Below, one piece after another: positions 1 through 6,942 of a stretch of DNA of 9,467 bases. The notes beneath the pieces were generated by a model. That model was not told the DNA's origin and searched no databases. It saw nothing but the letters and a program-made list of their open reading frames with translations. The DNA is taken from assembly GCA_023136305.1 (NCBI GenBank), contig JAGLSF010000057.1, positions 1 through 9,467 on the forward strand, given 5' to 3'. The translations under genes and the position numbers were made by a program. The DNA is from Spirochaetota bacterium. GTDB taxonomy: Bacteria; Spirochaetota; B62-G9; DRHN01. How positions within the stretch are numbered: position 1 is the stretch's first letter; the number at the start of each line of letters is the position of its first letter.

Positions 1-684
1 CCTCGGGCAGAGGTCGCCATCGATGATCTCAACGCCGATCTCGGGCCCCTTTCCGCCCCCTAAAACCCTTCGGCGCTTTTCCTCAGGAATGAGCGGCGCA
101 AGCTCACGTCCGTAAATAGCGGCAAGTTCCCGTGCGAAGCCGTAATGACCCCACAGGTCTGGCCGGTTGGTGATGCTCTTGTTGTCAATCTCGATGATGT
201 AATCGTGGGTTGAGAAGAGCTCTTCTATCGGGGTTCCGGGCTTCAGCCTGTCTGAATCAACACCATCCTCATTGAGTACCCACAGCCCGGAGTGATCATC
301 GCTTATACCAAGCTCCCTCTCCGAGCACACCACGCCGTATGAATCCGCTCCCCGAAGCTTTGCCCTCTTCACCTTCATACCGCCTGGAAGTTTTGCACCG
401 ACCAGTGCAACAGGCACGAAACTGTCCTTCACCGTATTGGGCGCACCGCTGACAATATCGAGCGTTTCCCCGCCCACATCCGTCTTTGTGAGGAAGAGAT
501 GATCGGAATCAGGGTGAGGTTTTACCTCAAGGATTTTACCGATGACGACCTTGTCCAGGTTCCCGCCGACCTCTTCGATGGTCTCGATTTCAGAGGTACA
601 CATAGTGAGCCTTTGTCCGATCTCGTGCGGATCTATATCATCGATCCTGACGAACTCGCTGAGCCACCTGTATGAAAGATACAT
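1..684 (-). CDS. pheT: Phenylalanine--tRNA ligase beta subunit, N-terminal part (cut by window edge)
   Basis: This is the beta chain of phenylalanyl-tRNA synthetase, which works with PheS as an alpha2beta2 enzyme in the cytoplasm to charge tRNA-Phe. Only 228 codons from the start are in the window; the full family protein is about 800 residues. Residues 1-10 (MYLSYRWLSE) match the usual PheT opening. An EMAP-II/OB-type tRNA-binding domain spans about residues 40-150, with the typical KPHPDSDHL (55-63), IVSGAPN (77-83), KLPGGMKV (98-105) and GVVCSERELG (117-126). The start of the B3/B4 region follows, with NKSITNRPDLWGHYGFARE at 168-186, where many bacteria have a TPNRPD-type sequence. The ATG at 684-682 was chosen because the family N-terminus begins exactly there. 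The Shine-Dalgarno sequence is weak (AAAGGGT about 8 bases upstream). The gene is first in its transcript: a thioesterase gene diverges upstream, so pheS does not precede it. Confidence 0.95.
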   Translation of the reverse strand, partial: MYLSYRWLSEFVRIDDIDPHEIGQRLTMCTSEIETIEEVGGNLDKVVIGKILEVKPHPDSDHLFLTKTDVGGETLDIVSGAPNTVKDSFVPVALVGAKLPGGMKVKRAKLRGADSYGVVCSERELGISDDHSGLWVLNEDGVDSDRLKPGTPIEELFSTHDYIIEIDNKSITNRPDLWGHYGFARELAAIYGRELAPLIPEEKRRRVLGGGKGPEIGVEIIDGDLCPR

Positions 685-727
685 TTACCCGACCCTTTAG
701 GGAGCACTCCCGTGATAATTGGCTACA

Positions 728-756
728 AATCTATACCAATTGAGTAGTACAATCAA
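728..756 (-). promoter_or_regulatory. Candidate sigma-70-type promoter for pheT
   Basis: On the minus strand, TTGATT (756-751) lies 17 bases from TAGATT (733-728). An overlapping TATAGA (735-730) is an alternative -10 at shorter spacing. The implied leader is about 37 bases, too short for a T-box element. Each hexamer matches consensus at four of six positions. It is supported only by sequence resemblance and its position in a divergent intergenic region. Confidence 0.35.
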
Positions 757-760
757 GCCT

Positions 761-788
761 TTTACTTACGCCGTGAAATGAGTATACT
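761..788 (+). promoter_or_regulatory. Candidate promoter for the thioesterase/ATP-grasp-FMN operon
   Basis: TTTACT (761-766) and TATACT (783-788) are separated by 16 bases, and the -10 matches consensus at five of six positions. The predicted transcript start near 795 leaves a leader of about 28 bases before the ATG at 823. The -35 sits almost back to back with the candidate pheT -35 (751-756), so the two promoters may compete or share a regulator. The -10 lies within the 8-base palindrome AGTATACT (781-788). Prediction only. Confidence 0.4.
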
Positions 789-822
789 ACTAAGCAAAAC
801 AAACTGACAGGGCAGGGGCTGC

Positions 823-1293
823 ATGAAGGAGGAAAATGATTTTTCACAGAAACAGGTGGAGAAGGTCCGAGCAATCATCGGGGAAAATGACAGGCTCATT
901 GCACTCTTTGGCATGAAAATCCAAGAGGTCGGCCCTGGAAGCGCGGTCGTGCGTATGAGCGTGGAGGAGAGCCATGTCAATTCGGCAAATGTGTGCCACG
1001 GCGGTGCCATATTCTCACTTGCCGATGTGGCATTCGCGCTTGCGTGCAACAGCCACGGCTCCCTCGCCCTGGCCATCGATATGAGCATAAGCTTCCTGCG
1101 TCCCGTTCCCGTCGGCGAGTTGATCACCGCTTCCTGTATTGAAAAGCACAGGGGCCGCAGCCTTGGGAGCTATCATATCGAGGTGACAAACAGAAGCGGT
1201 CAGATTGTAGCGCTGCTCAAGGCGACCGCCTTTGTCACCGACCAGATACTCGAGGAAACGACAGATTTCAGCAGCAGACAGAACAGCAGCTAA
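823..1293 (+). CDS. PaaI-like hotdog-fold thioesterase
   Basis: The 156-residue product belongs to the PaaI/YdiI branch of hotdog-fold acyl-CoA thioesterases, small oligomeric cytoplasmic enzymes that hydrolyse acyl- or aryl-CoA thioesters. The diagnostic block is at residues 58-79, with HGG (59-61), LADVAFA (66-72) and ACNSHG (74-79). In PaaI the Asp of the LAD motif (here D68) is the catalytic acid/base. IDMSISFLRPVPVGE (85-99) forms the next conserved strands, and C-terminal residues 141-156 look like an unstructured tail. The length is normal for the family. Purine-rich AGGGCAGGGG lies just before the ATG at 823, which makes it a reasonable start. The next gene begins 45 bp downstream on the same strand, so the two are probably co-transcribed. 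The acyl group cannot be predicted; paa phenylacetate genes are absent here, so the paaI symbol is withheld. Confidence 0.88.
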   Translation: MKEENDFSQKQVEKVRAIIGENDRLIALFGMKIQEVGPGSAVVRMSVEESHVNSANVCHGGAIFSLADVAFALACNSHGSLALAIDMSISFLRPVPVGELITASCIEKHRGRSLGSYHIEVTNRSGQIVALLKATAFVTDQILEETTDFSSRQNSS

Positions 1294-1338
1294 TGGCACC
1301 CCGGAGATGCTTCGATACTGAAGTATGGAGGCTGAAAG

Positions 1339-3540
1339 GTGCAGAAAACGATCATGATAATAGGTGCCGGTATTCTGCAGGCGCCTGCCATAAAGATCGC
1401 CAAGGAGATGGGCCTTCTCACCGTTGTATCCGACTACAACCCCGATGCCTACGGCATGAAGCTTGCAGATTTCCCCATCGTCATGAGCACGCGAGACGTG
1501 GACGGGACGGTGCGGGTTGCAAAGGACTTCGTTGGGCGGCGGCCCATACACGGTGTGATCACGGTAGGGACGGACGCGTCCCTGACGGTCGCGGCAGTGC
1601 AGCATGCGCTCGACCTTCCCGGAAACCGCATTGATGTTGCAGAGGCCACGACCAACAAGATCAAAATGAGAACCCGTCTTCGGGAGCAGTCCATCCCCGA
1701 GCCCGAATTTCACGCATGCTGGACCTACAATGATGTGCTCAAGGCATCCGAACAGCTCGGCTTTCCCTTTGTCATAAAACCGGCAGACAACATGGGAGCC
1801 CGTGGGGTTATCAAAGTTGAGAAGCCCGAAGTCATCCGGTTTGCCTATGAGCGTGCGAAAAACGCATCCCCCCGCGGTGAGATCATTGCTGAGGGGTTCA
1901 TGGACGGCCCTGAGCTCAGCATTGACGCTCTCGTGTGGAAGGAAGAGATATACATCACCGGTGTTGCTGACCGCATCATCGAATTCCCCCCCTACTTCGT
2001 GGAAACCGGTCACATCATGCCCACCAACCTCCCCGCTGACCTTGTTCAGGATGGTGTTGAGGTCTTCAAGCGCGGCATAGGGGTCCTCGGCATAGAGACC
2101 GGTGCAGCCAAGGGTGACATCAAACTGACGGCAAAGGGTGCAATGGTAGGTGAGATAGCGTCACGGCTGTCCGGCGGGTTTATGTCCGCCTATACCTATC
2201 CCTACTCCACCGGGGTAAACCTCATTCGGGCAGCACTGCACATCGCTCTCGGTGAACCGCCTGGGGACATAGGTGAAAAGTACAGCCGGGTGGCCGTTGA
2301 GCGGGCCATTATACCCGGCAGCGGAACGGTACGCGACATTCAGGGAATTGAAGAGGCGCTTTCCATAGAAGGTGTCAGGAATGTCTTTGTAACGACCTCG
2401 GTTGGTGAAACCGTACACATCCCCACGAGCAATGTGGAGAAGTGCGGTAACGTCATAGCCGTCGCCGAAACGAGGGAGGAGGCGCTTTCACGGGCCAACC
2501 TGGGTGTTCAGGCGGTAAAGATACTGCTCGGTAAAGAAGGCATGCTCAACGAGGGCCTCATCAGAAAAGAAGCAGCAGCAAAACTCTCCGGTGTCTGCTC
2601 AGTGTGCAGGGTATGCGACGGTGTTGAATGTGCCGGATGGCTTCCCGGCATAGGATCATGCGGCAATGGGGGAGGCTTCAAACAAAACCTCCGTACGCTG
2701 CAGGAGATTGCCGTCCTTTCCGATGTGTTCAGTGACCTGGACAACATCAACACGGGGAGCGACCTGTTCGGTATTCCTCTGGACCTGCCTGTCATCCCGG
2801 CTCCCATCTCGAACATGAAGAGAAATCTGCGCGCAATCTTCAGTGAGGATGAGTACAACCGTATCGTTCTCACAGGTGCAAAAAAATCGGGCAGCATCGG
2901 GTGCATTGCCCAGAGAGAGTGCGAGGAGGAGGAGAGCCTCGATTATCTCTTCGGTCCTCTGTGCGATGTGTACGGTTACGGCATCCCCTTTTTCAATCCC
3001 TACACCGGCCTCACCGCAGCACACAGACATATCGAGCAGGCCTTCAAACTGGGAGCAAAGGTGGTTGGGCTTTCCGTTGACGTGAAGGACAAACCGATCG
3101 GTGACCGCTGGCTTCCTGAGCTCGTAAAAAACGCTCCCGTACCGCTGTTGGTGAAGGGAATACTTTCTCCCGGCAACGCACTGCGCGCCCTTGAAGCAGG
3201 GATAAAGGGTCTTATTCTTTCGAACAGGGGAGGACGGGTGCTGGAGAACCTTCCCTCAGGATACCATATGCTGCAGGAGGTCAGGAAAGAGGCGGGAAAC
3301 AGCGCCATGATCATTGCAGACGGCGGCATACGCAGCGGTGAGGACGTTTTCAAGGTTCTGGCCCTCGGAGCACATCTTGTGCTCATCGGAAGGCCAGTGT
3401 TCATATCCAGTGCGGGAGCGGGTAGCAATGGTGTCTCCTTCTACCTCAATGAGATACGAAACGAACTCCGCAACACCATGCTTCTGGCAGGCGCCAAAAC
3501 GGTTTCCGAAATCAAGGCTGACATGATTCAGCGACTGTAG
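1339..3540 (+). CDS. Fusion protein: ATP-grasp ligase domain + FMN-dependent alpha-hydroxy-acid dehydrogenase-like domain
   Basis: The 733-residue protein has two halves. Residues 1-110 are a pre-ATP-grasp Rossmann-like domain (IIGAGILQAPAIKIAKEMG, 7-25). Residues 111-307 are the ATP-grasp fold, with FVIKPADNMGARGV (144-157, K147 the likely ATP lysine), IIAEGFMDGPELS (182-194) and the metal-site segment GEIASRLSGG (271-280). A C-terminal lobe resembling L-amino-acid-ligase-type proteins reaches about residue 398. Cysteines at 420, 423, 426, 431 and 441 open the second half, a flavin TIM barrel with LLVKG (603-607), SNRGGR (628-633), IIADGGIRSGEDVF (658-671) and LIGRP (682-686). Arg630 replaces the His that is the catalytic base in glycolate/lactate oxidases. 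The GTG start at 1339 has GGAGG seven bases upstream. The reading frame is continuous, with no sign of a frameshift. No signal peptide or membrane segment is visible, so it is probably cytoplasmic. Substrate and reaction are unknown. Confidence 0.85.
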   Translation: MQKTIMIIGAGILQAPAIKIAKEMGLLTVVSDYNPDAYGMKLADFPIVMSTRDVDGTVRVAKDFVGRRPIHGVITVGTDASLTVAAVQHALDLPGNRIDVAEATTNKIKMRTRLREQSIPEPEFHACWTYNDVLKASEQLGFPFVIKPADNMGARGVIKVEKPEVIRFAYERAKNASPRGEIIAEGFMDGPELSIDALVWKEEIYITGVADRIIEFPPYFVETGHIMPTNLPADLVQDGVEVFKRGIGVLGIETGAAKGDIKLTAKGAMVGEIASRLSGGFMSAYTYPYSTGVNLIRAALHIALGEPPGDIGEKYSRVAVERAIIPGSGTVRDIQGIEEALSIEGVRNVFVTTSVGETVHIPTSNVEKCGNVIAVAETREEALSRANLGVQAVKILLGKEGMLNEGLIRKEAAAKLSGVCSVCRVCDGVECAGWLPGIGSCGNGGGFKQNLRTLQEIAVLSDVFSDLDNINTGSDLFGIPLDLPVIPAPISNMKRNLRAIFSEDEYNRIVLTGAKKSGSIGCIAQRECEEEESLDYLFGPLCDVYGYGIPFFNPYTGLTAAHRHIEQAFKLGAKVVGLSVDVKDKPIGDRWLPELVKNAPVPLLVKGILSPGNALRALEAGIKGLILSNRGGRVLENLPSGYHMLQEVRKEAGNSAMIIADGGIRSGEDVFKVLALGAHLVLIGRPVFISSAGAGSNGVSFYLNEIRNELRNTMLLAGAKTVSEIKADMIQRL

Positions 3541-3588
3541 ATATCTGCGTGGTGTAAAGCTGAATCTGGTTTGCATTGTCCTTTAGTT

Positions 3589-4608
3589 TTACTGAATCCT
3601 GAACACCACCTTTACATGACGGCCCGTATCGAAGGAGGCATCGAAGGCTTCCTGTGCCCGCTCGAGCGGATACTCATCCCCCAGAAAAATACCTGTATCA
3701 AGGACATTTTCTGCGAGCATTCGAATAGCGTCTGTGATGTCTCTTCTGATGTACATGATCGTTCCGATGAGCTCGAGCTCGCGGTCCTGTACATCGACCA
3801 TCCGGACCGTGGTATCGGAGCCAAACACACCGCAGACAACGATACGGCCCCCCTTGCGAACAATGGCCATGGCGTCCCGGATGCTTTTCTCCACGCCGAC
3901 ACACTCGAAGACGACATCGATACCTTCATAGGGCTGTGCGGCATGTATCTGTTGGGCAGCATTCTTCCTGCCTGCATTCAGTGTCTGTGATGCACCCATT
4001 TTATCAGCCAGACCGAGCCTCCGGTCGCTTAAATCGGTTACGATGATATGTACTGCACCAGCCTGCATGACACAGGCGAGCACCATGAGGCCGATGGTCC
4101 CAGCTCCCAGGATGACCACATTTTTCCCGAACAGGTCTCCAGCCCTTCGTGCTGCGTGGACGCCAACCGCGAGTGGTTCAACGAGCACTGCATCGCGGAG
4201 GGAAAGCCGGTCGGGAATAAGGATTGTCTTATCGGCCGGTACAATGAATTTCTGGGCCATGGCCCCTTCCCCCTGACAGCCCATGACGCGCAGATTCTCG
4301 CATATATTGTACCGGCCCGTCCGGCAGTTGAAACAATGGCCGCACACGAGATTGGGTTCGCACACAACCCTGTCCCCCGGTTTCAACCCGCGAACATTCT
4401 CCCCCACCGATGAAACCGTTCCGGAAAACTCATGACCGGGCGTGGCCGGAAGCGGTATGAAGGGATGCTTTCCCAGAAATGCGTGCATATCTGAACCGCA
4501 GATACCCGCGTAGGCAATATCGAGCAGTGCTTCATCCGGTCCAGTTATCGGGTTGGGTACTTCCTCAACAATCACATGTTTCGGCTCCTTGATTACTACC
4601 CTTTTCAT
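3589..4608 (-). CDS. Zinc-dependent medium-chain alcohol/polyol dehydrogenase
   Basis: This 339-residue enzyme belongs to the medium-chain dehydrogenase family (sorbitol, threonine and butanediol dehydrogenase group). These enzymes oxidise a secondary alcohol or polyol with NAD(P). The GroES-like domain carries catalytic zinc ligands C37 (GICGSD), H59/E60 (PGHE) and E144 (VEPLAV), and structural zinc cysteines C89, C92, C95 and C103. The Rossmann domain has GAGTIG (168-173), followed by D192 at the end of the second strand, which favours NAD over NADP. I chose the ATG at 4608 because the family N-terminus begins MKRVVIKEP and GAGGAG lies about seven bases upstream. A GTG at 4659 would add 17 residues unlike the family. 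The gene converges on the ATP-grasp/FMN gene with 48 bp between stop codons, and no strong terminator is visible there. Substrate is not predictable from the sequence. Confidence 0.9.
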   Translation of the reverse strand: MKRVVIKEPKHVIVEEVPNPITGPDEALLDIAYAGICGSDMHAFLGKHPFIPLPATPGHEFSGTVSSVGENVRGLKPGDRVVCEPNLVCGHCFNCRTGRYNICENLRVMGCQGEGAMAQKFIVPADKTILIPDRLSLRDAVLVEPLAVGVHAARRAGDLFGKNVVILGAGTIGLMVLACVMQAGAVHIIVTDLSDRRLGLADKMGASQTLNAGRKNAAQQIHAAQPYEGIDVVFECVGVEKSIRDAMAIVRKGGRIVVCGVFGSDTTVRMVDVQDRELELIGTIMYIRRDITDAIRMLAENVLDTGIFLGDEYPLERAQEAFDASFDTGRHVKVVFRIQ

Positions 4609-4673
4609 GAAAATCTCCTCTTTTGTTTCGTGACAGATATCCTCCTCTGATACTATCACATATCACTCATTTT

Positions 4674-4687
4674 CGCCATTCATGGCG
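4674..4687. promoter_or_regulatory. Operator-like palindrome upstream of the dehydrogenase
   Basis: CGCCATTCATGGCG has two perfect 6-base arms around a 2-base centre, lying 66 bases before the dehydrogenase start. On the minus strand a TTGACG hexamer (4691-4686) overlaps its edge, though no good -10 sits at 16-18 bases from it. The arrangement suits a dimeric repressor or activator site. It is not followed by a T-run on either strand, so it is not a terminator. Low certainty. Confidence 0.3.
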
Positions 4688-4699
4688 TCAAAAAGGGGC

Positions 4700-4709
4700 C
4701 ACGCGCGTG
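4700..4709. repeat. Perfect 10-base palindrome CACGCGCGTG
   Basis: CACGCGCGTG is its own reverse complement. It lies in the divergent region between the dehydrogenase and mnmE, 13 bases from the other palindrome. It may be a second protein-binding site or chance. Nothing else supports a function. Confidence 0.25.
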
Positions 4710-4838
4710 AATACACTTTCCATAGGGATTGTGTGTAGCCTCTCTTTCCCCCTAGCTGAAAAACAATCAACAGTCCGACCCTACCCGCACTTTCTTTTTA
4801 CTAGTACCTTTCATTGAAGACAGTGAGGAAACAGATCA

Positions 4839-6236
4839 ATGAGTATGAAAAGTCCCTACGATACCATTGCTGCAGTGTCGACACCGGCTGGCGAAGGGGG
4901 AATCGGCATCGTACGTCTGAGCGGTGACCGGGCAATCGACATAGTCAGCACTCTCTTTGAACCCAGGCACGGGAGCGGCAGGGACCTTTACAGGAAGTCC
5001 TTTACCATGCATCTCGGCTACATACGGAAGGATGACGTAATCATCGATGAGGTGCTCCTCTCCGTCATGAAAGCCCCCGCAACCTACACCCGGGAGGACG
5101 TGGTTGAGATCAACTGCCACGGCGGAGCTGTGGCTGTGGGGGAGGTGCTGCGGCTTGTACTCATGGAAGGCGCACGGCTGGCAGAACCGGGTGAATTCAC
5201 CAGGCGGTCGTTCATCAATGGAAGAATCGACCTTGCGCAGGCGGAGGCCGTACTGGATATCGTGCATGCCAAAACATCGAGGGCACTCGAGCATGCGGTA
5301 CAGCAGCTGCAGGGGAACATCTCACAGAAAGTTGAGCAGTTGGCAGAAAGTTTGAAGGGCCTCCTCATACAACTCGAAGCAAGCATCGATTTCCCCGATG
5401 AGGATGATGTCGACGCGATCGATTACGATGACTTGAGTGACACCTTGGCCAGTATCTGCCCTGATCTGGATAGGATGCTCAAGAGCTACGATACGGGGAG
5501 GATACTGAGAGACGGCGTTCTCACGGTCATTTCGGGGAAGCCCAATGTGGGAAAATCAAGCATACTCAACGCCTTTCTCAAGTACGACCGTGCGATCGTA
5601 ACCGAAATCCCCGGAACCACCCGTGACATCATCGAGGAGCAGCTCAACCTGGGCGGTATTCCCTTCATTCTCGCCGACACGGCGGGCATCACCGAGACGG
5701 ATGACCGCATCGAGCGGGAGGGGGTACGCAGGAGCAGGGATCACATGGAACGTGCCCAGCTCGTCATGCTCGTGCTCGACGGAAGCGCGCCTCTCGATGA
5801 CAGGGACCGTCAGATCGCAGAACGAGCCGCACTCCTCCCCCACATAACGGTCGTCAACAAGTCGGACCTTCCACAAAAAATCGAAACATCGCATCTCGAA
5901 GAACTCGGGGAAATCGACCGGGACTACATCAGCCTGTCGGCCATGACCGGCGCCGGCCTCAAGGAACTGGAGCAGCGCATGGTAGAGAGCGTGGTGACAG
6001 GGACTGTGGAGGGTGACCGATCACTCATGATCACAAGCGCACGCCACTTCACCATCTTATCGAAGGCTAGACGTGAGCTCGACCACGCAATCAATGCAGT
6101 GCGCGATCACAGCGACCCCGAACTCATCGCCTATGATGTGAAGAGCAGCCTGGACGCACTGGGAGAGATAACGGGTGTTGTGACGTCGAGTGACATCATG
6201 AACGAAATCTTTGATAACTTCTGCATAGGGAAATGA
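4839..6236 (+). CDS. mnmE: tRNA uridine-5-carboxymethylaminomethyl modification GTPase MnmE
   Basis: MnmE (TrmE) works with MnmG to install cmnm5 or nm5 groups on the wobble uridine of certain tRNAs, using GTP and a methylene-folate one-carbon unit. The 465-residue length is typical. The N-terminal folate-binding domain opens with YDTIAAVSTPAGEGGIGIVR (7-26). The helical domain is interrupted by the G domain at about 220-385. The G domain has GKPNVGKS (233-240, P-loop), PGTTRD (258-263), DTAG (280-283), NKSD (340-343) and the SA of LSAMTGAG (367-368). The protein ends in FCIGK, with the conserved C-terminal cysteine at C462. The ATG at 4839 has GAGG ten bases upstream; an in-frame ATG two codons later is equally possible. 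No clear promoter is visible upstream. folE follows 132 bp later on the same strand. Confidence 0.97.
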   Translation: MSMKSPYDTIAAVSTPAGEGGIGIVRLSGDRAIDIVSTLFEPRHGSGRDLYRKSFTMHLGYIRKDDVIIDEVLLSVMKAPATYTREDVVEINCHGGAVAVGEVLRLVLMEGARLAEPGEFTRRSFINGRIDLAQAEAVLDIVHAKTSRALEHAVQQLQGNISQKVEQLAESLKGLLIQLEASIDFPDEDDVDAIDYDDLSDTLASICPDLDRMLKSYDTGRILRDGVLTVISGKPNVGKSSILNAFLKYDRAIVTEIPGTTRDIIEEQLNLGGIPFILADTAGITETDDRIEREGVRRSRDHMERAQLVMLVLDGSAPLDDRDRQIAERAALLPHITVVNKSDLPQKIETSHLEELGEIDRDYISLSAMTGAGLKELEQRMVESVVTGTVEGDRSLMITSARHFTILSKARRELDHAINAVRDHSDPELIAYDVKSSLDALGEITGVVTSSDIMNEIFDNFCIGK

Positions 6237-6314
6237 ACCCATTTCATGAGACGCTGGCTGCAATATCAGTGCATAAGTGAGAACAGGGCAACAAGCGGAA
6301 ATAAACGTTGATTT

Positions 6315-6346
6315 TTGACAAAAATCAGTATATTCTTCCCTATCCC
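6315..6346 (+). promoter_or_regulatory. Possible promoter before folE
   Basis: A perfect -35 consensus TTGACA is at 6315-6320, 48 bases before the folE ATG. No good -10 lies at 16-18 bases; TATCCC (6341-6346) is 20 bases away. TTGACA also contains a TTG that could in principle start a longer reading frame, but the FolE family N-terminus and ribosome-binding site favour the ATG at 6369. folE may have its own weak promoter or read through from mnmE. Confidence 0.25.
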
Positions 6347-6368
6347 GTGGATACATACGGAGAAGGAG

Positions 6369-6938
6369 ATGGATAAGAAGAAGATAGAAGAGGCAATCAG
6401 GACTATAATTAAAGAAATCGACCCAGATCCTGACAGGCCTGATCTTGCACGCACACCCGAACGCGTGGCAAAGATGTATGAGGAGATCTTTGCAGGTGCC
6501 TTTGCCGATGTGGACGAAGTGCTGCAGGTCCTGTTCTCAGAGCAGCATGACGAGATAGTCCTGGTAAAGGACATACCCGTCTATTCAATGTGTGAACACC
6601 ACATGCTTCCCTTCTACGGCAAGGCACACATAGCCTACATACCGAAAGACAACAGAATTACAGGCCTGAGCAAACTCGCACGGATTATGGACGTTCTGGC
6701 ACAACGGCTGCAGGTGCAGGAGCGGCTCACTGCCTCCATTGCAAACATCATTATGAAGAAATTGAAACCCTACGGTGTCATTGTTGTCATGGAGGCGGAA
6801 CATCTGTGCATGATTATGCGCGGCGTGAAGAAACCGGGCTCATATACCATTACCAGTGCGGTACGCGGTGTTTTCAAGGAGAACGAGAAAACGCGTGCCG
6901 AAGCGCTCTCTCTCATCATGTCCCGCAGACAATTCTAG
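6369..6938 (+). CDS. folE: GTP cyclohydrolase I (type IA)
   Basis: FolE converts GTP to 7,8-dihydroneopterin triphosphate and formate, the first step of tetrahydrofolate synthesis and, in many bacteria, of queuosine precursor synthesis. The 189-residue product has the normal family length. RTPERVAKMYEE (28-39) is the N-terminal helix motif. SMCEHHMLPF (73-82) holds zinc ligands C75 and H78 and catalytic-site H77. LSKLARIMD (100-108) and QERLT (117-121) are conserved, and EHLCMIMRGV (144-153) contributes the third zinc ligand C147. All zinc ligands are present, so this is the zinc-dependent IA type and not FolE2. The ATG at 6369 has GGAG at 6359-6362 with six bases of spacing. An upstream in-frame TTG at 6315 would add 18 non-conserved residues. 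The stop codon lies only four bases from that of the convergent tyrS. Confidence 0.97.
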   Translation: MDKKKIEEAIRTIIKEIDPDPDRPDLARTPERVAKMYEEIFAGAFADVDEVLQVLFSEQHDEIVLVKDIPVYSMCEHHMLPFYGKAHIAYIPKDNRITGLSKLARIMDVLAQRLQVQERLTASIANIIMKKLKPYGVIVVMEAEHLCMIMRGVKKPGSYTITSAVRGVFKENEKTRAEALSLIMSRRQF

Positions 6939-6942
6939 GTAG

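Noticed and set aside
700..711. GGGAGCACTCCC palindrome in the pheT leader, considered as part of a T-box or attenuator.
   Set aside because: The leader is only about 37 bases, and there is no T-box consensus or terminator stem. The two-base centre makes it a poor hairpin.
743..791. AGTAGTA ... TACTACT inverted repeat across the divergent promoter region.
   Set aside because: Seven-base arms are separated by 35 bases in AT-rich DNA, and the right arm overlaps the candidate -10. This is not enough to call an operator.
826..916. Strong AAGGAGG (826-832) followed by an out-of-frame ATG at 836 inside the thioesterase gene, opening a 26-codon frame.
   Set aside because: The spacing to the ATG is only three bases, the AGGAGG encodes Lys-Glu-Glu of the real protein, and the peptide has no recognisable features.
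1015..2013. Long open frame of 332 codons on the minus strand.
   Set aside because: It lies antisense to the thioesterase and ATP-grasp genes, both of which have clear family motifs. Its translation has no recognisable domain, and such shadow frames are expected in GC-rich coding DNA.
3525..3566. Inverted repeat GATTCAGC ... GCTGAATC with a 26-base loop spanning the end of the ATP-grasp/FMN gene.
   Set aside because: The loop is long, the stem is AT-containing and only 8 bp, and no clean T-run follows. It is not convincing as a terminator.
6233..6247. ATGAA ... TTCAT inverted repeat just after mnmE.
   Set aside because: It is a five-base AT-rich stem without a following T-run and likely chance.
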